Made by a program: the position numbers and the translations under genes
NCBI RefSeq assembly: GCF_000427425.1
Contig: NZ_KE386495.1
Location: 228,733 to 292,732, forward strand
DNA from: Caldanaerobius polysaccharolyticus DSM 13641
GTDB taxonomy: Bacteria > Bacillota > Thermoanaerobacteria > Thermoanaerobacterales > Caldanaerobiaceae
Reading direction: 5' to 3'
Length of the DNA: 64,000 nt
Shown here: positions 19,148 to 29,300 of the stretch, piece by piece
Layout: every line of letters begins with the position of its first letter
How positions within the stretch are numbered: position 1 is the first letter of the stretch
The notes under the pieces: model-generated
What the model was told of the DNA's origin: nothing
The model's database searches: none
Seen by the model: the letters and a program-made list of their open reading frames with translations, nothing else

Positions 19148-20173
19148 TTAATTCACAAAAACTTTTTCACTACCCAGGTATTTAGACAGTTGATCGCACA
19201 CAAAACCCCTCATGATTTCATAGCTCTTGTAAGTGACCACGCCATCCTTTTTTGCCATAGGATAGCAAAAAACAGCAGGTTTGCGCCTTTTATTAAACCT
19301 CTTAGCCTGTACCTCGCTCATGCGAAATATCCCTGCATTTACATCTCTTATGCCATGCAGAGGTATGGCATTAAATACTTTTTCAAAAAAATTAGAATAG
19401 ACCTCCTCAAAGTTGTCTATCATCATTATAGGTTCAAAGGATAGTCTCACTTTCAGTCCACCTGCTATGGCCTTCCGGATATTTTCTATCCTTATATCCA
19501 GAGAGGGAGTAAGTCTTTCGTATCGGTCTATTACCTCATCTGGCGACAGCGTCCAAGCCAGTACCACGTTTTGCGGTATATTCATGTCAGAAATAGAGCT
19601 GTAACAGCCGCTTTTCGTCTTTATCTCCACCAACAAATTTTCATTAGATCCGGCATACTGTATCCATCGCGTGGCAAGTCCTGTTAATCGTTCAAGGGCC
19701 AAAAGATCCGAATCATAGGAAATAGACAGGTATATAAATTTATCTCGCGTAAGCGAGGAAACCGCGTGGAAAAAATCCTCTACGTTGACAAAGACCACGA
19801 TGTTTGAAGATGGGTACACGCCCTGCAAATAACAATAATCGCAATCGTAAATGCAATTGAGCACACTGGACGAGTAGTAAAAATTTTCATAACCGAAATC
19901 CTCGCAGAGGGTAGAACCTCTGTACACCATATCTCCCCTCTTTTTGGCCAGTATGAGCTTCTGAGACTTCTTCTGAGCTTCAAAATCCTGAGAAGCCTTG
20001 TTAAACACGTCTTTGTAGTTTTTAACCGTAATCACCCTTGCTTTAGGCAATTTTTGCAATATATCGCTGGATACCGGATATCCTATCGCGTCCTCTTCCA
20101 CGTAAACATGGGAAAATCTGCTAAAAAGATCCAAGCCTTGCGAGCAATGAGTGAAACACTCTTTTTCTTTCAT
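19148..20173 (-). CDS. Spore photoproduct lyase-like radical SAM protein
   Basis: The 341-residue protein has the length and layout of SPL (SplB): the radical SAM motif CIYDCDYCYLQ near residue 108, followed by VVFVNVEDFF as in SPL (TYVNVEE). The CYLQ tyrosine is kept. However, where Bacillus SPL has the hydrogen-donor cysteine in SCTSD, this protein reads SISYDSDLLALE, with no cysteine at that place. SPL repairs UV-made thymine dimers in spores; loss of that cysteine suggests a related but different radical reaction or another donor. It overlaps the upstream nucleoside phosphorylase gene by about 50 bases, and AAGGTG precedes the ATG at 20173. Confidence 0.8.
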   Translation of the reverse strand: MKEKECFTHCSQGLDLFSRFSHVYVEEDAIGYPVSSDILQKLPKARVITVKNYKDVFNKASQDFEAQKKSQKLILAKKRGDMVYRGSTLCEDFGYENFYYSSSVLNCIYDCDYCYLQGVYPSSNIVVFVNVEDFFHAVSSLTRDKFIYLSISYDSDLLALERLTGLATRWIQYAGSNENLLVEIKTKSGCYSSISDMNIPQNVVLAWTLSPDEVIDRYERLTPSLDIRIENIRKAIAGGLKVRLSFEPIMMIDNFEEVYSNFFEKVFNAIPLHGIRDVNAGIFRMSEVQAKRFNKRRKPAVFCYPMAKKDGVVTYKSYEIMRGFVCDQLSKYLGSEKVFVN

Positions 20174-20933
20174 CTTTGGTCATCACCTTTAAATTCGCGT
20201 ATTCTCGCAAAAAATCTATATCATTGCCTGTTCTGGATTTGTACCCCATACAGGCTTTAAGAAGCTGCGCTTTCTGACTTTCGGTCAAGCGAATATTTAA
20301 AGCTATATCTTCTATGGTCTGAATTTCATCGCTACTGAGAATCGGCTTAACGATAGATGTATCTTTTAAACGCGATAAAAATACCGCAATATCCGCCATT
20401 TTTTCGCCAACCAGTGACTCTACAAATTTCTCATCTGAGATGCCGTCGAGCTTACCCGCAGCGATTTTTATAAGCCACACTCTGTGAACATCTGCATATC
20501 TGGACGCCGCCATAAAAAAACCGCTGCTCTCCATATCCCACAGCTCTTCTGACAACTGGCTGTCTCTCAAAGGATGTGAAGAAGCCTCTATTGAGGCTTC
20601 TTCAAAAGGATGCTTTAACAAGATATCCGGGTAAAAATCCCTCAAGGTATCGTGATCCCTGATTTTATTTACAATATAAATAGTCCCCCTATCGCTGCAC
20701 AAAGATCCACATACCCCTATGTTGACGATATAATCCGCCTCTTGCACCGGATTTGTCGCCAACATGTGTGCTACCCCTATAGCGCTATTCGCATTACCTG
20801 TGCCCGTAATTACCAGCTTAATATCATCATTGCTAAATATCTGAAACCTATTCTCGCTCATATCCCTTTTTAACCTGTAATGCTTTATCAAAGGCTTCGC
20901 TCCGGCATGTAAAGCTGTAGATATATAAAGCAT
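20121..20933 (-). CDS. Nucleoside phosphorylase / nucleosidase superfamily protein, paired with the SPL-like gene
   Basis: The roughly 270-residue protein begins MLYISTALHAGAKPLI and carries the purine-nucleoside phosphorylase/MTA nucleosidase signs: TGTGNANSAIGVAHML, NIGVCGSL and the catalytic-glutamate region WDMESSGFFMAA. About 90 C-terminal residues (from about FVESLVGEKMADI) are extra and predicted helical. A longer frame reaches 20966, but the ATG at 20933 has AGGGGG at 20946-20941, so this start is chosen. The end overlaps the SPL-like gene by some 50 bases, so the two products are made together. The substrate is unknown; a modified nucleoside or SAM by-product (5'-deoxyadenosine, MTA) is a reasonable guess. 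Confidence 0.75.
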   Translation of the reverse strand: MLYISTALHAGAKPLIKHYRLKRDMSENRFQIFSNDDIKLVITGTGNANSAIGVAHMLATNPVQEADYIVNIGVCGSLCSDRGTIYIVNKIRDHDTLRDFYPDILLKHPFEEASIEASSHPLRDSQLSEELWDMESSGFFMAASRYADVHRVWLIKIAAGKLDGISDEKFVESLVGEKMADIAVFLSRLKDTSIVKPILSSDEIQTIEDIALNIRLTESQKAQLLKACMGYKSRTGNDIDFLREYANLKVMTKDERKRVFHSLLARLGSF

Positions 20934-20965
20934 CCAAAAGCCCCCTGGATTATCTATTCTCATCA

Positions 20966-20974
20966 ATTATACCA
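20966..20974 (-). promoter_or_regulatory. Extended -10 promoter of the phosphorylase/SPL-like operon
   Basis: TGGTATAAT on the minus strand, 33 bases before the ATG at 20933; the -35 region (TTTCTA at 17 bases) is weak. Confidence 0.5.
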
Positions 20975-21085
20975 TAGGTCATAAACCATAGAAAATTATT
21001 AACCTTAAATTTGTTTGCGCTTTATTTAACCTATTTTCATATATTATATTGAAAAAAATCTAATTGTCAAAAGGCAGGGAATATT

Positions 21086-21346
21086 ATGGAAATATACAAT
21101 TTGCCCATAATACCCCTTATAGTAGGCGTTGTTGAAGTCCTCAAACGACTGGGCTTACCAGAAAAATGGTCCGCCTTAGCCTCCGCAATTATTGGCATTA
21201 TAATAGGGATATTTTATATCGCCCCAGGAGACATATTAAAAGGAATTTTAGAAGGATTAGCTATTGGATTAGCAGCAACAGGGCTATACAGCGGTACAAA
21301 AAATACCATAGAAATTTTCAGAAGCAATAAGGCAGGAGGTAAGTAA
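21086..21346 (+). CDS. Small membrane protein, holin-like
   Basis: The 86-residue protein has two hydrophobic segments (IIPLIVGVVEVL and SAIIGIIIGIFYIAP, with a third weaker one GLAIGLAATGLYSG) and a short charged tail ending RSNKAGGK. Size and pattern recall phage holins and small clostridial membrane proteins of unknown role. There is no endolysin or other phage gene beside it, so a lysis function is unproven. AGGCAGGG lies upstream of the ATG. The stop codon sits in the loop of a perfect 10-bp hairpin. Confidence 0.65.
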   Translation: MEIYNLPIIPLIVGVVEVLKRLGLPEKWSALASAIIGIIIGIFYIAPGDILKGILEGLAIGLAATGLYSGTKNTIEIFRSNKAGGK

Positions 21347-21362
21347 TTGTTAACCTCCTGCC
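21331..21362 (+). terminator. Perfect 10-bp hairpin spanning the stop codon of the holin-like gene
   Basis: GGCAGGAGGT (21331-21340) and ACCTCCTGCC (21353-21362). It lacks a T tract, so it may stabilise mRNA or block convergent read-through rather than terminate. The left arm includes an AGGAGG sequence. Confidence 0.5.
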
Positions 21363-21390
21363 TACATCGCGGTATCAAAATACGACTGTA

Positions 21391-22695
21391 TCAGTTTATT
21401 ATTCCTTTATCAATCAACAACCTATACAATACAGTAATCGCCTGCTCCCTCGTAGCATAACTTTGAGGAGCAATAATACTCCCCGACCCTTTAATTATAC
21501 CTACTTTATATGCGTACATTATATCTTTTTTAGCCCAACTTGATATTTTATTACCATCTTTAAATGCTATATTTGGTACATTATCATAATCTTCATCAGG
21601 ATACAGAAGTTTTAACATTCTCACAATTGTCACAACCATCTGTTCCCTCGTAACTGGTTCACAGGCCCCAAATCTATTGTTATCGTAACCATTCATTATT
21701 CCAAGGTAACTGACTTTTATTATATAATCTTTATACATTTCATCATAATTATCATAATATGGATAATATGCAAGGCCTACAGGTATTTCTATAAAGCTTT
21801 CTTTTATCTTTTCGTATGTTTTTACAATAAGCATAGCAAGTTCTTCCCGATTTATATAATTTTGATAATCATCCATAAAAAGAGGTTCAGCTAAGTTATA
21901 CAAATTAAAAGCATCAACTGCTTTTTTAGCCCAAGGACTTGGTGTGCTGCTATGTATTTTTACAAAGTCACTTGTTATATCATATGTATCACCACTTAAA
22001 TCTCTTAAATAAATCTTAAAGGGCTTATACTCATTATCTTGCAATTTATATATAGTACTTAATATAGCAATGGTATCTGCATGAGCTACACCGCAAAACC
22101 TTTGTTCTGCATTTATTTCCATTTTTCCATCATTATCTATATCTTTTACCAAATAATTATACACTGGATCTAGCCATGTATCAATTTGAGACAAATACTG
22201 ATAATCTTTGTAATTGTCTGGATTAAGCTGTATTTCATAAGTCTTATCCATTACAGGATTATAAATACTGACTTTAAAACCGCCTACGTAATTTACCTCA
22301 AAATTATATTTATCATAGTCCATCAAATTATTCTCATTAAATATTATCTTAGGCGATAATTTAGAAATGTCGTATATTCTTAAATCCGTAGCACCTGAAC
22401 TTCCCCCAGAGCATAAGTAAACGATAAGATCACTTCTGCCATCGCCATTTACATCATTTAAATCAAAATCTACGTCTACGTACCCACCTTCTTTAATCGT
22501 AAAACCCTTTACTTTAATTTCCCATCCGCTTGGGAAAAAATCATTGGGATTATCAATTACTTCATACAACTTTACTCCGTCATGGGCTTTTACTAGTTTT
22601 TTTTGTACAGCATATGCGGTATTAACAGGAAGAAATGTAAGCAATAATAATGCAGAAATAAAAAGACAAATAATATAGTTTTTCCTATTACACAT
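21391..22695 (-). CDS. S-layer homology (SLH) domain protein with Ca-binding-type repeats
   Basis: A 434-residue exported protein. Residues 1-30 form a signal peptide (hydrophobic LFISALLLLTFLPV, cleavage near AYA). The middle part has two aspartate-rich loops, DVNGDGRSDLIVYL and DIDNDGKMEINAEQ, typical of FG-GAP/VCBS or dockerin-like calcium sites. The C-terminal third carries three SLH motifs (NREELAMLIVKTYE, TREQMVVTIVRMLKLL, TREQAITVLYRLL), which anchor proteins to pyruvylated cell-wall polymer. It is a cell-surface protein of unknown enzymatic role. TTAGGAGG precedes the ATG. It follows the FxLYD gene on the same strand by about 30 bases, so the two are likely cotranscribed. Confidence 0.85.
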   Translation of the reverse strand: MCNRKNYIICLFISALLLLTFLPVNTAYAVQKKLVKAHDGVKLYEVIDNPNDFFPSGWEIKVKGFTIKEGGYVDVDFDLNDVNGDGRSDLIVYLCSGGSSGATDLRIYDISKLSPKIIFNENNLMDYDKYNFEVNYVGGFKVSIYNPVMDKTYEIQLNPDNYKDYQYLSQIDTWLDPVYNYLVKDIDNDGKMEINAEQRFCGVAHADTIAILSTIYKLQDNEYKPFKIYLRDLSGDTYDITSDFVKIHSSTPSPWAKKAVDAFNLYNLAEPLFMDDYQNYINREELAMLIVKTYEKIKESFIEIPVGLAYYPYYDNYDEMYKDYIIKVSYLGIMNGYDNNRFGACEPVTREQMVVTIVRMLKLLYPDEDYDNVPNIAFKDGNKISSWAKKDIMYAYKVGIIKGSGSIIAPQSYATREQAITVLYRLLIDKGIIN

Positions 22696-22724
22696 ATGAA
22701 AGAAAACCTCCTAACACTATGTGC

Positions 22725-23441
22725 TTACTCCACCATACTGTCAATTTGTACTTTTACATTAGCTGCTTTACTATAATCACCACTGCTCATAGCCGTAAAC
22801 GTCTTTGTCGACCCTGCATCCAAATCATTTACTGCTCCAGCAGCGGTTCCAAGAAGTTTGCCATTTCCATCGTAAAAGCCTACCACTAATGTAAATGAGT
22901 GTTTTACGCTATCTCCATTTTTTACTTCACCATCTACCTGGGTGACACCCATTTGTCCTTTAACAACAATGTTTGAGAATTCAATTTTAGGTCTTGTATA
23001 CGATTTAACCGACTGCACCATGGTATCGACTTCTACTTTATAGCTAGCAGCTTTGCTATAATCCTCCGTAGCCATAGCGGTAAAAATCTTAGTATCGCCA
23101 GGCGCAAGTTCATTTACGGCTCCCACGGCTGTTCCCAAAAGTTTTTTGCTTGCGTCATAAAAACTTACCTTTAGTGTAAAACTATGCATTTCATTATCGT
23201 TATTTTTAGCCTCACCATTTACAGTTGTTACACCACCCTCTGTATGCAACACCACATTTGAAAATGTTATCAACTCTTTAGGCTTAACTGTGTCCTTCCC
23301 CGTTTTAGCATCAGAGGAAGCTATGTTACCTGTGGTAACCCTCGCTGATTGATCAGATGCACCACACCCCTCAAAAGCAGCTATGATAGCTATGACAATT
23401 ACCATGGCGACAATCCAAAATCGCCAATTTTTAAGTCTCAT
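22725..23441 (-). CDS. Membrane-anchored protein with two FxLYD domains
   Basis: The 238-residue protein starts MRLKNWRFWIVAMVIVIA, an N-terminal membrane segment; AAFEGCGAS after it is a poor lipobox, so it may be a lipoprotein or a simple anchor. Two tandem domains of about 85 residues are clear homologues of each other: each has an FSN(V/I)V start, HSFTL, a (S/G)FYD strand, LLGTA(V/A)GAVN and a final SKAA(S/N).KV stretch. This is the FxLYD extracellular fold of unknown role. An upstream frame to 23540 has no ribosome site, while AAGGAGG precedes the ATG at 23441. Likely cotranscribed with the SLH protein. Confidence 0.8.
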   Translation of the reverse strand: MRLKNWRFWIVAMVIVIAIIAAFEGCGASDQSARVTTGNIASSDAKTGKDTVKPKELITFSNVVLHTEGGVTTVNGEAKNNDNEMHSFTLKVSFYDASKKLLGTAVGAVNELAPGDTKIFTAMATEDYSKAASYKVEVDTMVQSVKSYTRPKIEFSNIVVKGQMGVTQVDGEVKNGDSVKHSFTLVVGFYDGNGKLLGTAAGAVNDLDAGSTKTFTAMSSGDYSKAANVKVQIDSMVE

Positions 23442-23498
23442 AAAACATACCTCCTTAAATTGTATTATCCACTGCTTTTCTATCCTGTACCTACCCAA

Positions 23499-23507
23499 AT
23501 TATAACA
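23499..23507 (-). promoter_or_regulatory. Extended -10 promoter of the FxLYD-SLH pair
   Basis: TGTTATAAT on the minus strand, 58 bases before the start at 23441, without a good -35. Confidence 0.5.
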
Positions 23508-23591
23508 CCGCGCCATGTCAGGATATTGTCTGTTGCCCAAAACTTTTGAGGGGTTCCGGATCAGGTAAAAAAACGAAGGTACTATATCCCT

Positions 23592-25328
23592 CTATTCAAG
23601 TCCTGCACCTTTTATAGCAGATAAAGCATTATCTGTATAACGTTTAAAAACCCCTTTACGCACTTTCTTGTCAGGAGGTTGCCACCGGGATTTTCTCTCT
23701 GCTAAAACCTTTTCAATCTCTTCATTTGAACAAACTTTCCCAGAAATACCCACTATATTTAATTTCCTGTTTGGTATATCTAATTCGATAATGTCATCAT
23801 CTTCAACCAAAGCTATAGGTCCCCCCACAAAAGCCTCTGGGGATACGTGCCCAACACAAGGTCCTCTGGTAGCACCTGAAAAACGTCCATCTGTGATCAA
23901 CACCGTTGACCCATTTAGCTTCTCATCGTAGACTATAGCTTCGGTCGTCATAAGCATTTCCGGCATTCCAGAACCCCGTGGACCTTCGTAACGAATTATT
24001 AGAACACAGCCAGGTTCTATCTTTCCTTCCACAATCGCTCTATAGCAATCCTCTTCGCAGTCAAAAACTCGAGCTTTCCCTATATGATGCATCATTTTTT
24101 CTTCCACAGCCGAGTACTTTATTACAGCACCTTCTGGTGCTAAGTTACCTTTTAGTATTGCTATAGAACCTTTTTCTCTAGCTTTTTCAACCGGCATTAT
24201 CGCGTCATCCCTTGTAAGCCCGTAATTGCGCAAGTACCCTTCAACCCTTTCAAAAAATCCATCTTCTTCAAGGTCTTTCAGGTTTTGTCTTAACGTCTTG
24301 CCGGTTACCGTAAGCACATCTAGATCAAGATAGTCTCTCAATAGCCATTGCACCATAGGTACTCCACCAGCAAACCAAAACGCCTCTGTAGGATACTTGC
24401 CACTAGGATAGATATTTCCTATATGAGGGATATACCTGTTTATCTTATCAAAAATTTCCAGATCCAAATCAAAATTCATTTCCCTGGCTATCGAGGGTAA
24501 ATGCAACAGCGCATTGGTAGAACCGCCAATAGCTGCATGAACCTTTATGGCATTATAAAAAGCCTCTGGTGTCAGGATATCTTGGACTTTAATGTTATTT
24601 TTAACCAAATCCATTATTTGCCTTCCTGCTTTCCTTGCCATGGCTATAATATCCCTCATTGTAGCCGGCACCAAAGCACTCCCAGGTAAAGCTAACCCCA
24701 GGGCTTCAGCTAAACACTGCATAGTACTAGCTGTCCCTAAAAACTGACATGCTCCTGGCGAGGGGCACCCTGTCAACTTATAATCGCGCACTTCTTTTGA
24801 AGTTATGCTACCTTCCCTTTTTTCTCTAAGAGATATATCACCTGCTTTAATTGAAGTAGACATATCAGGCCCGGGTCGCATACTACCACCTGGTATAAAA
24901 ATTGTTGGCAGATTTAGTCGGGCTGCCACCTTAAGATGTGCAGGAATAGACTTATCGCAGGATGAAATTAAAATAAGACCATCCCAAGGAACAAACGACG
25001 CATGGATCTCCACCATATCCGCAATAATTTCCCTAGAAATCAACACGTAATTCATACCGTCGTGTCCTTGGGCACAGCCATCGCATATATCTGTTACATG
25101 GAAATTAGCTGGCCTACCACCTTTTTCGTATACACCAATACTGGCTTGATGAGCAAGATTCGCGAGGTGTACACTACCTGGGTGGCTATCGCCAAAAACA
25201 TCCTCAATCAATATCTGTGGTTTCTTCAAATCCTCTTCTTCCCAGTCCATACCCAATTGCAAGCAGTCAAACTGAGCCCATAGCTTACGGGCGTACGAAC
25301 TGACTGGATGATTAGTAGAACTGTACAT
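23592..25328 (-). CDS. IlvD/Edd-family sugar-acid dehydratase
   Basis: The 578-residue protein belongs to the dihydroxy-acid dehydratase/phosphogluconate dehydratase family, which removes water from 2,3-dihydroxy acids using an Fe-S cluster. Visible motifs: [11 protein letters not shown] and [10 protein letters not shown] (cluster cysteines and lysine), the [19 protein letters not shown] cluster loop, and the C-terminal [19 protein letters not shown]. Length and the neighbouring DapA-type aldolase point to a pentonate or hexonate dehydratase (for example xylonate or arabinonate) rather than branched-chain amino acid synthesis; no other ilv gene is near. AAGGGAGAGG precedes the ATG. The aldolase gene upstream ends 33 bases before this start. 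Confidence 0.85.
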   Translation of the reverse strand: MYSSTNHPVSSYARKLWAQFDCLQLGMDWEEEDLKKPQILIEDVFGDSHPGSVHLANLAHQASIGVYEKGGRPANFHVTDICDGCAQGHDGMNYVLISREIIADMVEIHASFVPWDGLILISSCDKSIPAHLKVAARLNLPTIFIPGGSMRPGPDMSTSIKAGDISLREKREGSITSKEVRDYKLTGCPSPGACQFLGTASTMQCLAEALGLALPGSALVPATMRDIIAMARKAGRQIMDLVKNNIKVQDILTPEAFYNAIKVHAAIGGSTNALLHLPSIAREMNFDLDLEIFDKINRYIPHIGNIYPSGKYPTEAFWFAGGVPMVQWLLRDYLDLDVLTVTGKTLRQNLKDLEEDGFFERVEGYLRNYGLTRDDAIMPVEKAREKGSIAILKGNLAPEGAVIKYSAVEEKMMHHIGKARVFDCEEDCYRAIVEGKIEPGCVLIIRYEGPRGSGMPEMLMTTEAIVYDEKLNGSTVLITDGRFSGATRGPCVGHVSPEAFVGGPIALVEDDDIIELDIPNRKLNIVGISGKVCSNEEIEKVLAERKSRWQPPDKKVRKGVFKRYTDNALSAIKGAGLE

Positions 25329-25360
25329 ATGTGCCTCTCCCTTCTCTTTTACCTAAAAAT

Positions 25361-26257
25361 TTATAACAACACTCCTGCACTTAAAAGAATATCTTTAATT
25401 TTTTTAGCCTGTTCATCATTGATTTTGATAGCTGGCTTTCGGGGCGTAGATGATATATCTTTTAAAACCATAGATACAGCAGCTTTTATAGCCGATACAA
25501 AAGGCTGTGATATATCGTAAATATTCATGAGTTTGTTTACTTTTTTTTGCAACAATGACACTGTTTCCATATCATTTTCCCTAAAAGCCTCTAATAGCTT
25601 TGCAAATAGCGCTGGAGCTACATTAGTTAATCCACCAATTACGCCGTCTCCTCCAGCCATCAAATTTGGAATAAAATATTCATCAAAACCTGAAAAAACC
25701 ATAAAGTAATTTACTTCAGATTTTACGGTCTCTATTAATCTCCTTGTATGACTCATGTTGTCCACAGTGTCTTTAATTCCCACAATATTTTTGAAATCTC
25801 TTGCCAATCTTAAAACTAAATGAGGGCTTAAATTTACTGATGTTCTATCAGGAAAGTTATACAAAATAATAGGTATATCTACGCATTTTGCTATTTCAGC
25901 ATAATACCTGTATATGCTTTCTTCGTCCAGTTTAAAATAGTATGGCGATATAACTACAACCCCGTCTACTCCTGATTTCTGTGCGTACTTGGTCAATTCA
26001 ATTACCTCTTCCATTACAGTACCACCTGTACCGATTAAAACTGGTACTCTCTTGTTAACAGATCTAACCGCCAGATCTATAATCTCCTTTTTCTCATGTA
26101 ACGTCATATTAAAAAACTCGCCCATACTTCCTGCAAACAGGATACCGTTTATTTTATTATTTATTAAGTTATTTATCATCATTTCATTACCCTTATAGTC
26201 TATTTTACCATTTTCATCAAAAATCGTTATCATCGGGCAAATAGCACCTTTTAACAT
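25361..26257 (-). CDS. DapA-family aldolase (2-keto-3-deoxy sugar acid type)
   Basis: A TIM-barrel class I aldolase of about 298 residues. The Schiff-base lysine lies in NIVGIKDTVDN (near residue 160), the tyrosine in ILYNFPDRTS (near 132), and the carboxylate-binding GSMGEF (near 43). The family includes dihydrodipicolinate synthase, N-acetylneuraminate lyase and 2-keto-3-deoxygluconate/xylonate aldolases; pairing with a sugar-acid dehydratase argues for the last. A frame opening at 26278 begins MKKDGEIM; the ATG at 26257 (MLKGAICPM) has GGATGGTGA upstream and fits family starts. Together with the dehydratase it would yield pyruvate and an aldehyde. Confidence 0.83.
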   Translation of the reverse strand: MLKGAICPMITIFDENGKIDYKGNEMMINNLINNKINGILFAGSMGEFFNMTLHEKKEIIDLAVRSVNKRVPVLIGTGGTVMEEVIELTKYAQKSGVDGVVVISPYYFKLDEESIYRYYAEIAKCVDIPIILYNFPDRTSVNLSPHLVLRLARDFKNIVGIKDTVDNMSHTRRLIETVKSEVNYFMVFSGFDEYFIPNLMAGGDGVIGGLTNVAPALFAKLLEAFRENDMETVSLLQKKVNKLMNIYDISQPFVSAIKAAVSMVLKDISSTPRKPAIKINDEQAKKIKDILLSAGVLL

Positions 26258-26337
26258 GATCTCACCATCCTTTTTCATTTTCGAACTAATAAAATAGCCT
26301 GACCACGTTTATCCCTTTTTGTTTTGCTTTTATAACC

Positions 26338-26367
26338 AATATACCCCGCTTTAAATGGGTTCTGCAA
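26338..26367 (-). promoter_or_regulatory. Candidate promoter of the aldolase-dehydratase pair
   Basis: TTGCAG (26367-26362), 18 bases, TATATT (26343-26338) on the minus strand, about 80 bases before the aldolase start. Confidence 0.5.
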
Positions 26368-26378
26368 CGCAAACTTAA

Positions 26379-29300
26379 CTACGCCGCATCTTCAAATAAG
26401 GCTACAGCCTGTTCAATGACCATTTTTACTACATTGTCTAGTTCTTCCTGGTCTTTAAAGCCCTTTCGGCGCAGCAATCTCTTGACCGTTGCCCGAATAG
26501 AAGCTTTGATGTTTTCTTTAATCGTCCAATCTACCTGTCCTTCGGTTTTATTCTTTATTATCCTCACCAGTTCCCTGGCAATCTCTTTTGCTTCTTCGTC
26601 ATTTAAAATCGCTTCTTTTCCTTGACTAACAATATCATAAAATGCAACTTCCTCTTCTGTTAAATCCATCTCTTTTGCCCGTTTATCCATGTTCTGCATT
26701 TCTTTGGCTAAATCAATAAGGTGTTTTATAACCTCTGCAGATGTGATTGCACGATTGTGATATTGATTTAAAACCTTTTCTATCATCTCTTTAAAAGAAG
26801 CATACTTTATCTGGTTCTTTCTGCTTTTGGCCTTGACTTCGTCATTAAGTAGTTTGCGCAAAACCTCAATCTGCAGGTTTTTATTTTCATGTCCCATAAG
26901 TTCATCTAGAAACTCATCACTTAAAATAGATAAATCTGGTTTCTTCAATCCAGCTGCATCAAAAATATCAATCGGTTTGTCGCTTGCCGCAACACCTTCA
27001 GAAATGATCTGTTTTACGGCACTATCCAGTTGTTCAATCGACAATCCTTTAGGTGGAGTGTATTTGACGACATTACTCCTTACTGCTTGGAAAAAAGCTA
27101 CATCAGAGCGAATACGCATTGCTTCTTCTCGCGGTACAACAAGGGCAAAAGCCTTACTTAAAGCATTGCACTGATCAAGAAAATCTTTCTTTATGTTTTC
27201 GTCTCTGTTGATTAATTCCATAGCCTGCTTCAGAAGATAAAGCTTATCGTCTGCACTTTTTCCTTCCCATCCTGCAAAATCAATACCGTGGATGTATGAA
27301 CAGACAATATCATACTTTTCCTGCATAATCCTTATGGCTTCATCGATGGGTAAGGTAGCAGACTCCTTGCCTGTACTTATGGTGTAATTCGCCAGTGCCC
27401 GTTTTAAATCATCAGCAATACCGATATAATCTACTACCAATCCCGCTGGTTTATCCTTGAACACCCTGTTGACTCTGGCTATGGCCTGCATTAAATTGTG
27501 CCCCTTCATGGGCTTGTCGATATACATGGTGTGCAAACATGGCACATCAAAGCCTGTAAGCCACATATCCCTGACAATTACCAGCTTAAGAGGGTCTTTG
27601 GGGTCTTTCATCCTCTTTTCGATTTCTTTGATCTGGGACTTGGTATACAGATGGGGCAAAAATTCCTTGGGATCTTTTGATGCATTCCCCGACATTACGA
27701 TTTTAATTACACCTTTGTCTAAATCATCGCTGTGCCAGTGCGGTCTTATTTTTATTATTTCGTTGTAGAGGTCAACACAAATCCTGCGGCTCATACAGAC
27801 TATCATGCCCTTGCCTTCAAGCACTTTGCATCTTTCTTCAAAATGCTCAACAATGTCCCTTGCCACAGTTTCAAGCCTTTCCTGTGTTCCCACCATGGCT
27901 TCTAGAGCTGCCCACTTTGTCTTTAACTTATTCTTTACTTCTTCTTCCTCGCCCTCAGTCACTTCTTCAAAATCTCTGTCAATATCCTCATTTATTAGGT
28001 GAAGTTTTACCAATCTTCCTTCGTAGTAAATGGGTACAATAGCTTTGTCTTCTACTGCCTGTTTCATATCATAAATGCTGATATAATCTCCAAATACCTG
28101 AAGGGTAGATTTGTCCCCCAACTCAATAGGCGTTCCGGTAAAGCCAATAAAGCTGGCGTTAGGAAGTGCCTGTCTTATATTTTTGGCAAGACCATCGATA
28201 AACTCATAGTGCGACCTATGGGCCTCATCAACAATGACAATGATGTTGTTGCGGTCAGAAAGCAGAGGGTAGGTTTTGCTTTTGTTTAAGGCTCTTTTGA
28301 ATTTGGGATCAATAACTTCTAAACCTTCTTCTGCTTCAGCCTGGAATTTCTGAATGGTGGTAAAAAAGATACCACCTGCTGCAACTTGCGAAAGTTTTTC
28401 TTTTAAGTCTTCCACGCTTTCTGCCTGTTTTGGATAAGGAATTAAGTCGCTTGAATTGCAGAAAGTCCCATACAACTGGTCATCAAGATCGTTGCGGTCT
28501 GTAATAACTACAATTGTAGGGTTCTGAAGTTCTTTAAGCTGTATAACCTTCCCTGTATAAAACACCATAGAAAGGCTCTTACCGCTACCCTGCGTATGCC
28601 AGAACGTACCTATTCTCCTATCACCATCAGGAGATGTTGCTTTAATTGTTTCTTCTACTGCCTTATTTACACCGTAATATTGGTGATACATGGCCATAAT
28701 TTTAATTACCTCGTCTTTTGTAGTGGTAAAAGTGACAAAGTTCCTGATGATATCCAGCACCCTGTTTTTATCAAACATACCTTTTATCAATACCTCAAGG
28801 GCTGGCATTCCCTCTACGCTATGTATTCCGTCAATGGACTTCCATGCAGAGAATCTCTCCCATGGTGCAGTAAGCGTTCCTGCTTTTGCTTCCGTCCCAT
28901 CGGATACAACGCAGATCTCGTTATAAGCAAAAAGGTCTGGAATATCCCTTTTATACAATTCAAGCTGTCTATACGCTCCTTCTATCGTAGCTGTCTCATC
29001 CAATGGATTTTTAAGTTCAAATACTCCAACTGGCAGGCCATTGATATAGACGATAATATCAGGAATTCTTACACCTGCACCTTTGATTTTCACCTGATTG
29101 CAGACAAGAAAATCGTTGTTTTCTGGGTTTTCATAATCAAATATCTTTACTATTTCTCCAATTTCTTCACCTTCATTGTTGCGTCTTGTAACCACTGCAC
29201 CATTGCGGTATATTTTGTGTATCTCCTTGTTGTTTAGCTCAATCCTTGGATACTGAAAGTTTTTTAGCTGGCGCATAGCATCTTCAATACAGCTTGATGG

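Noticed and set aside
21086-21346. Prophage at the holin-like gene
   Set aside because: No integrase, terminase, portal, tail or endolysin gene lies within reach.
23592-25328. Assignment as ilvD for branched-chain amino acids
   Set aside because: No ilv or leu genes are near, and the partner is a DapA-type sugar-acid aldolase.
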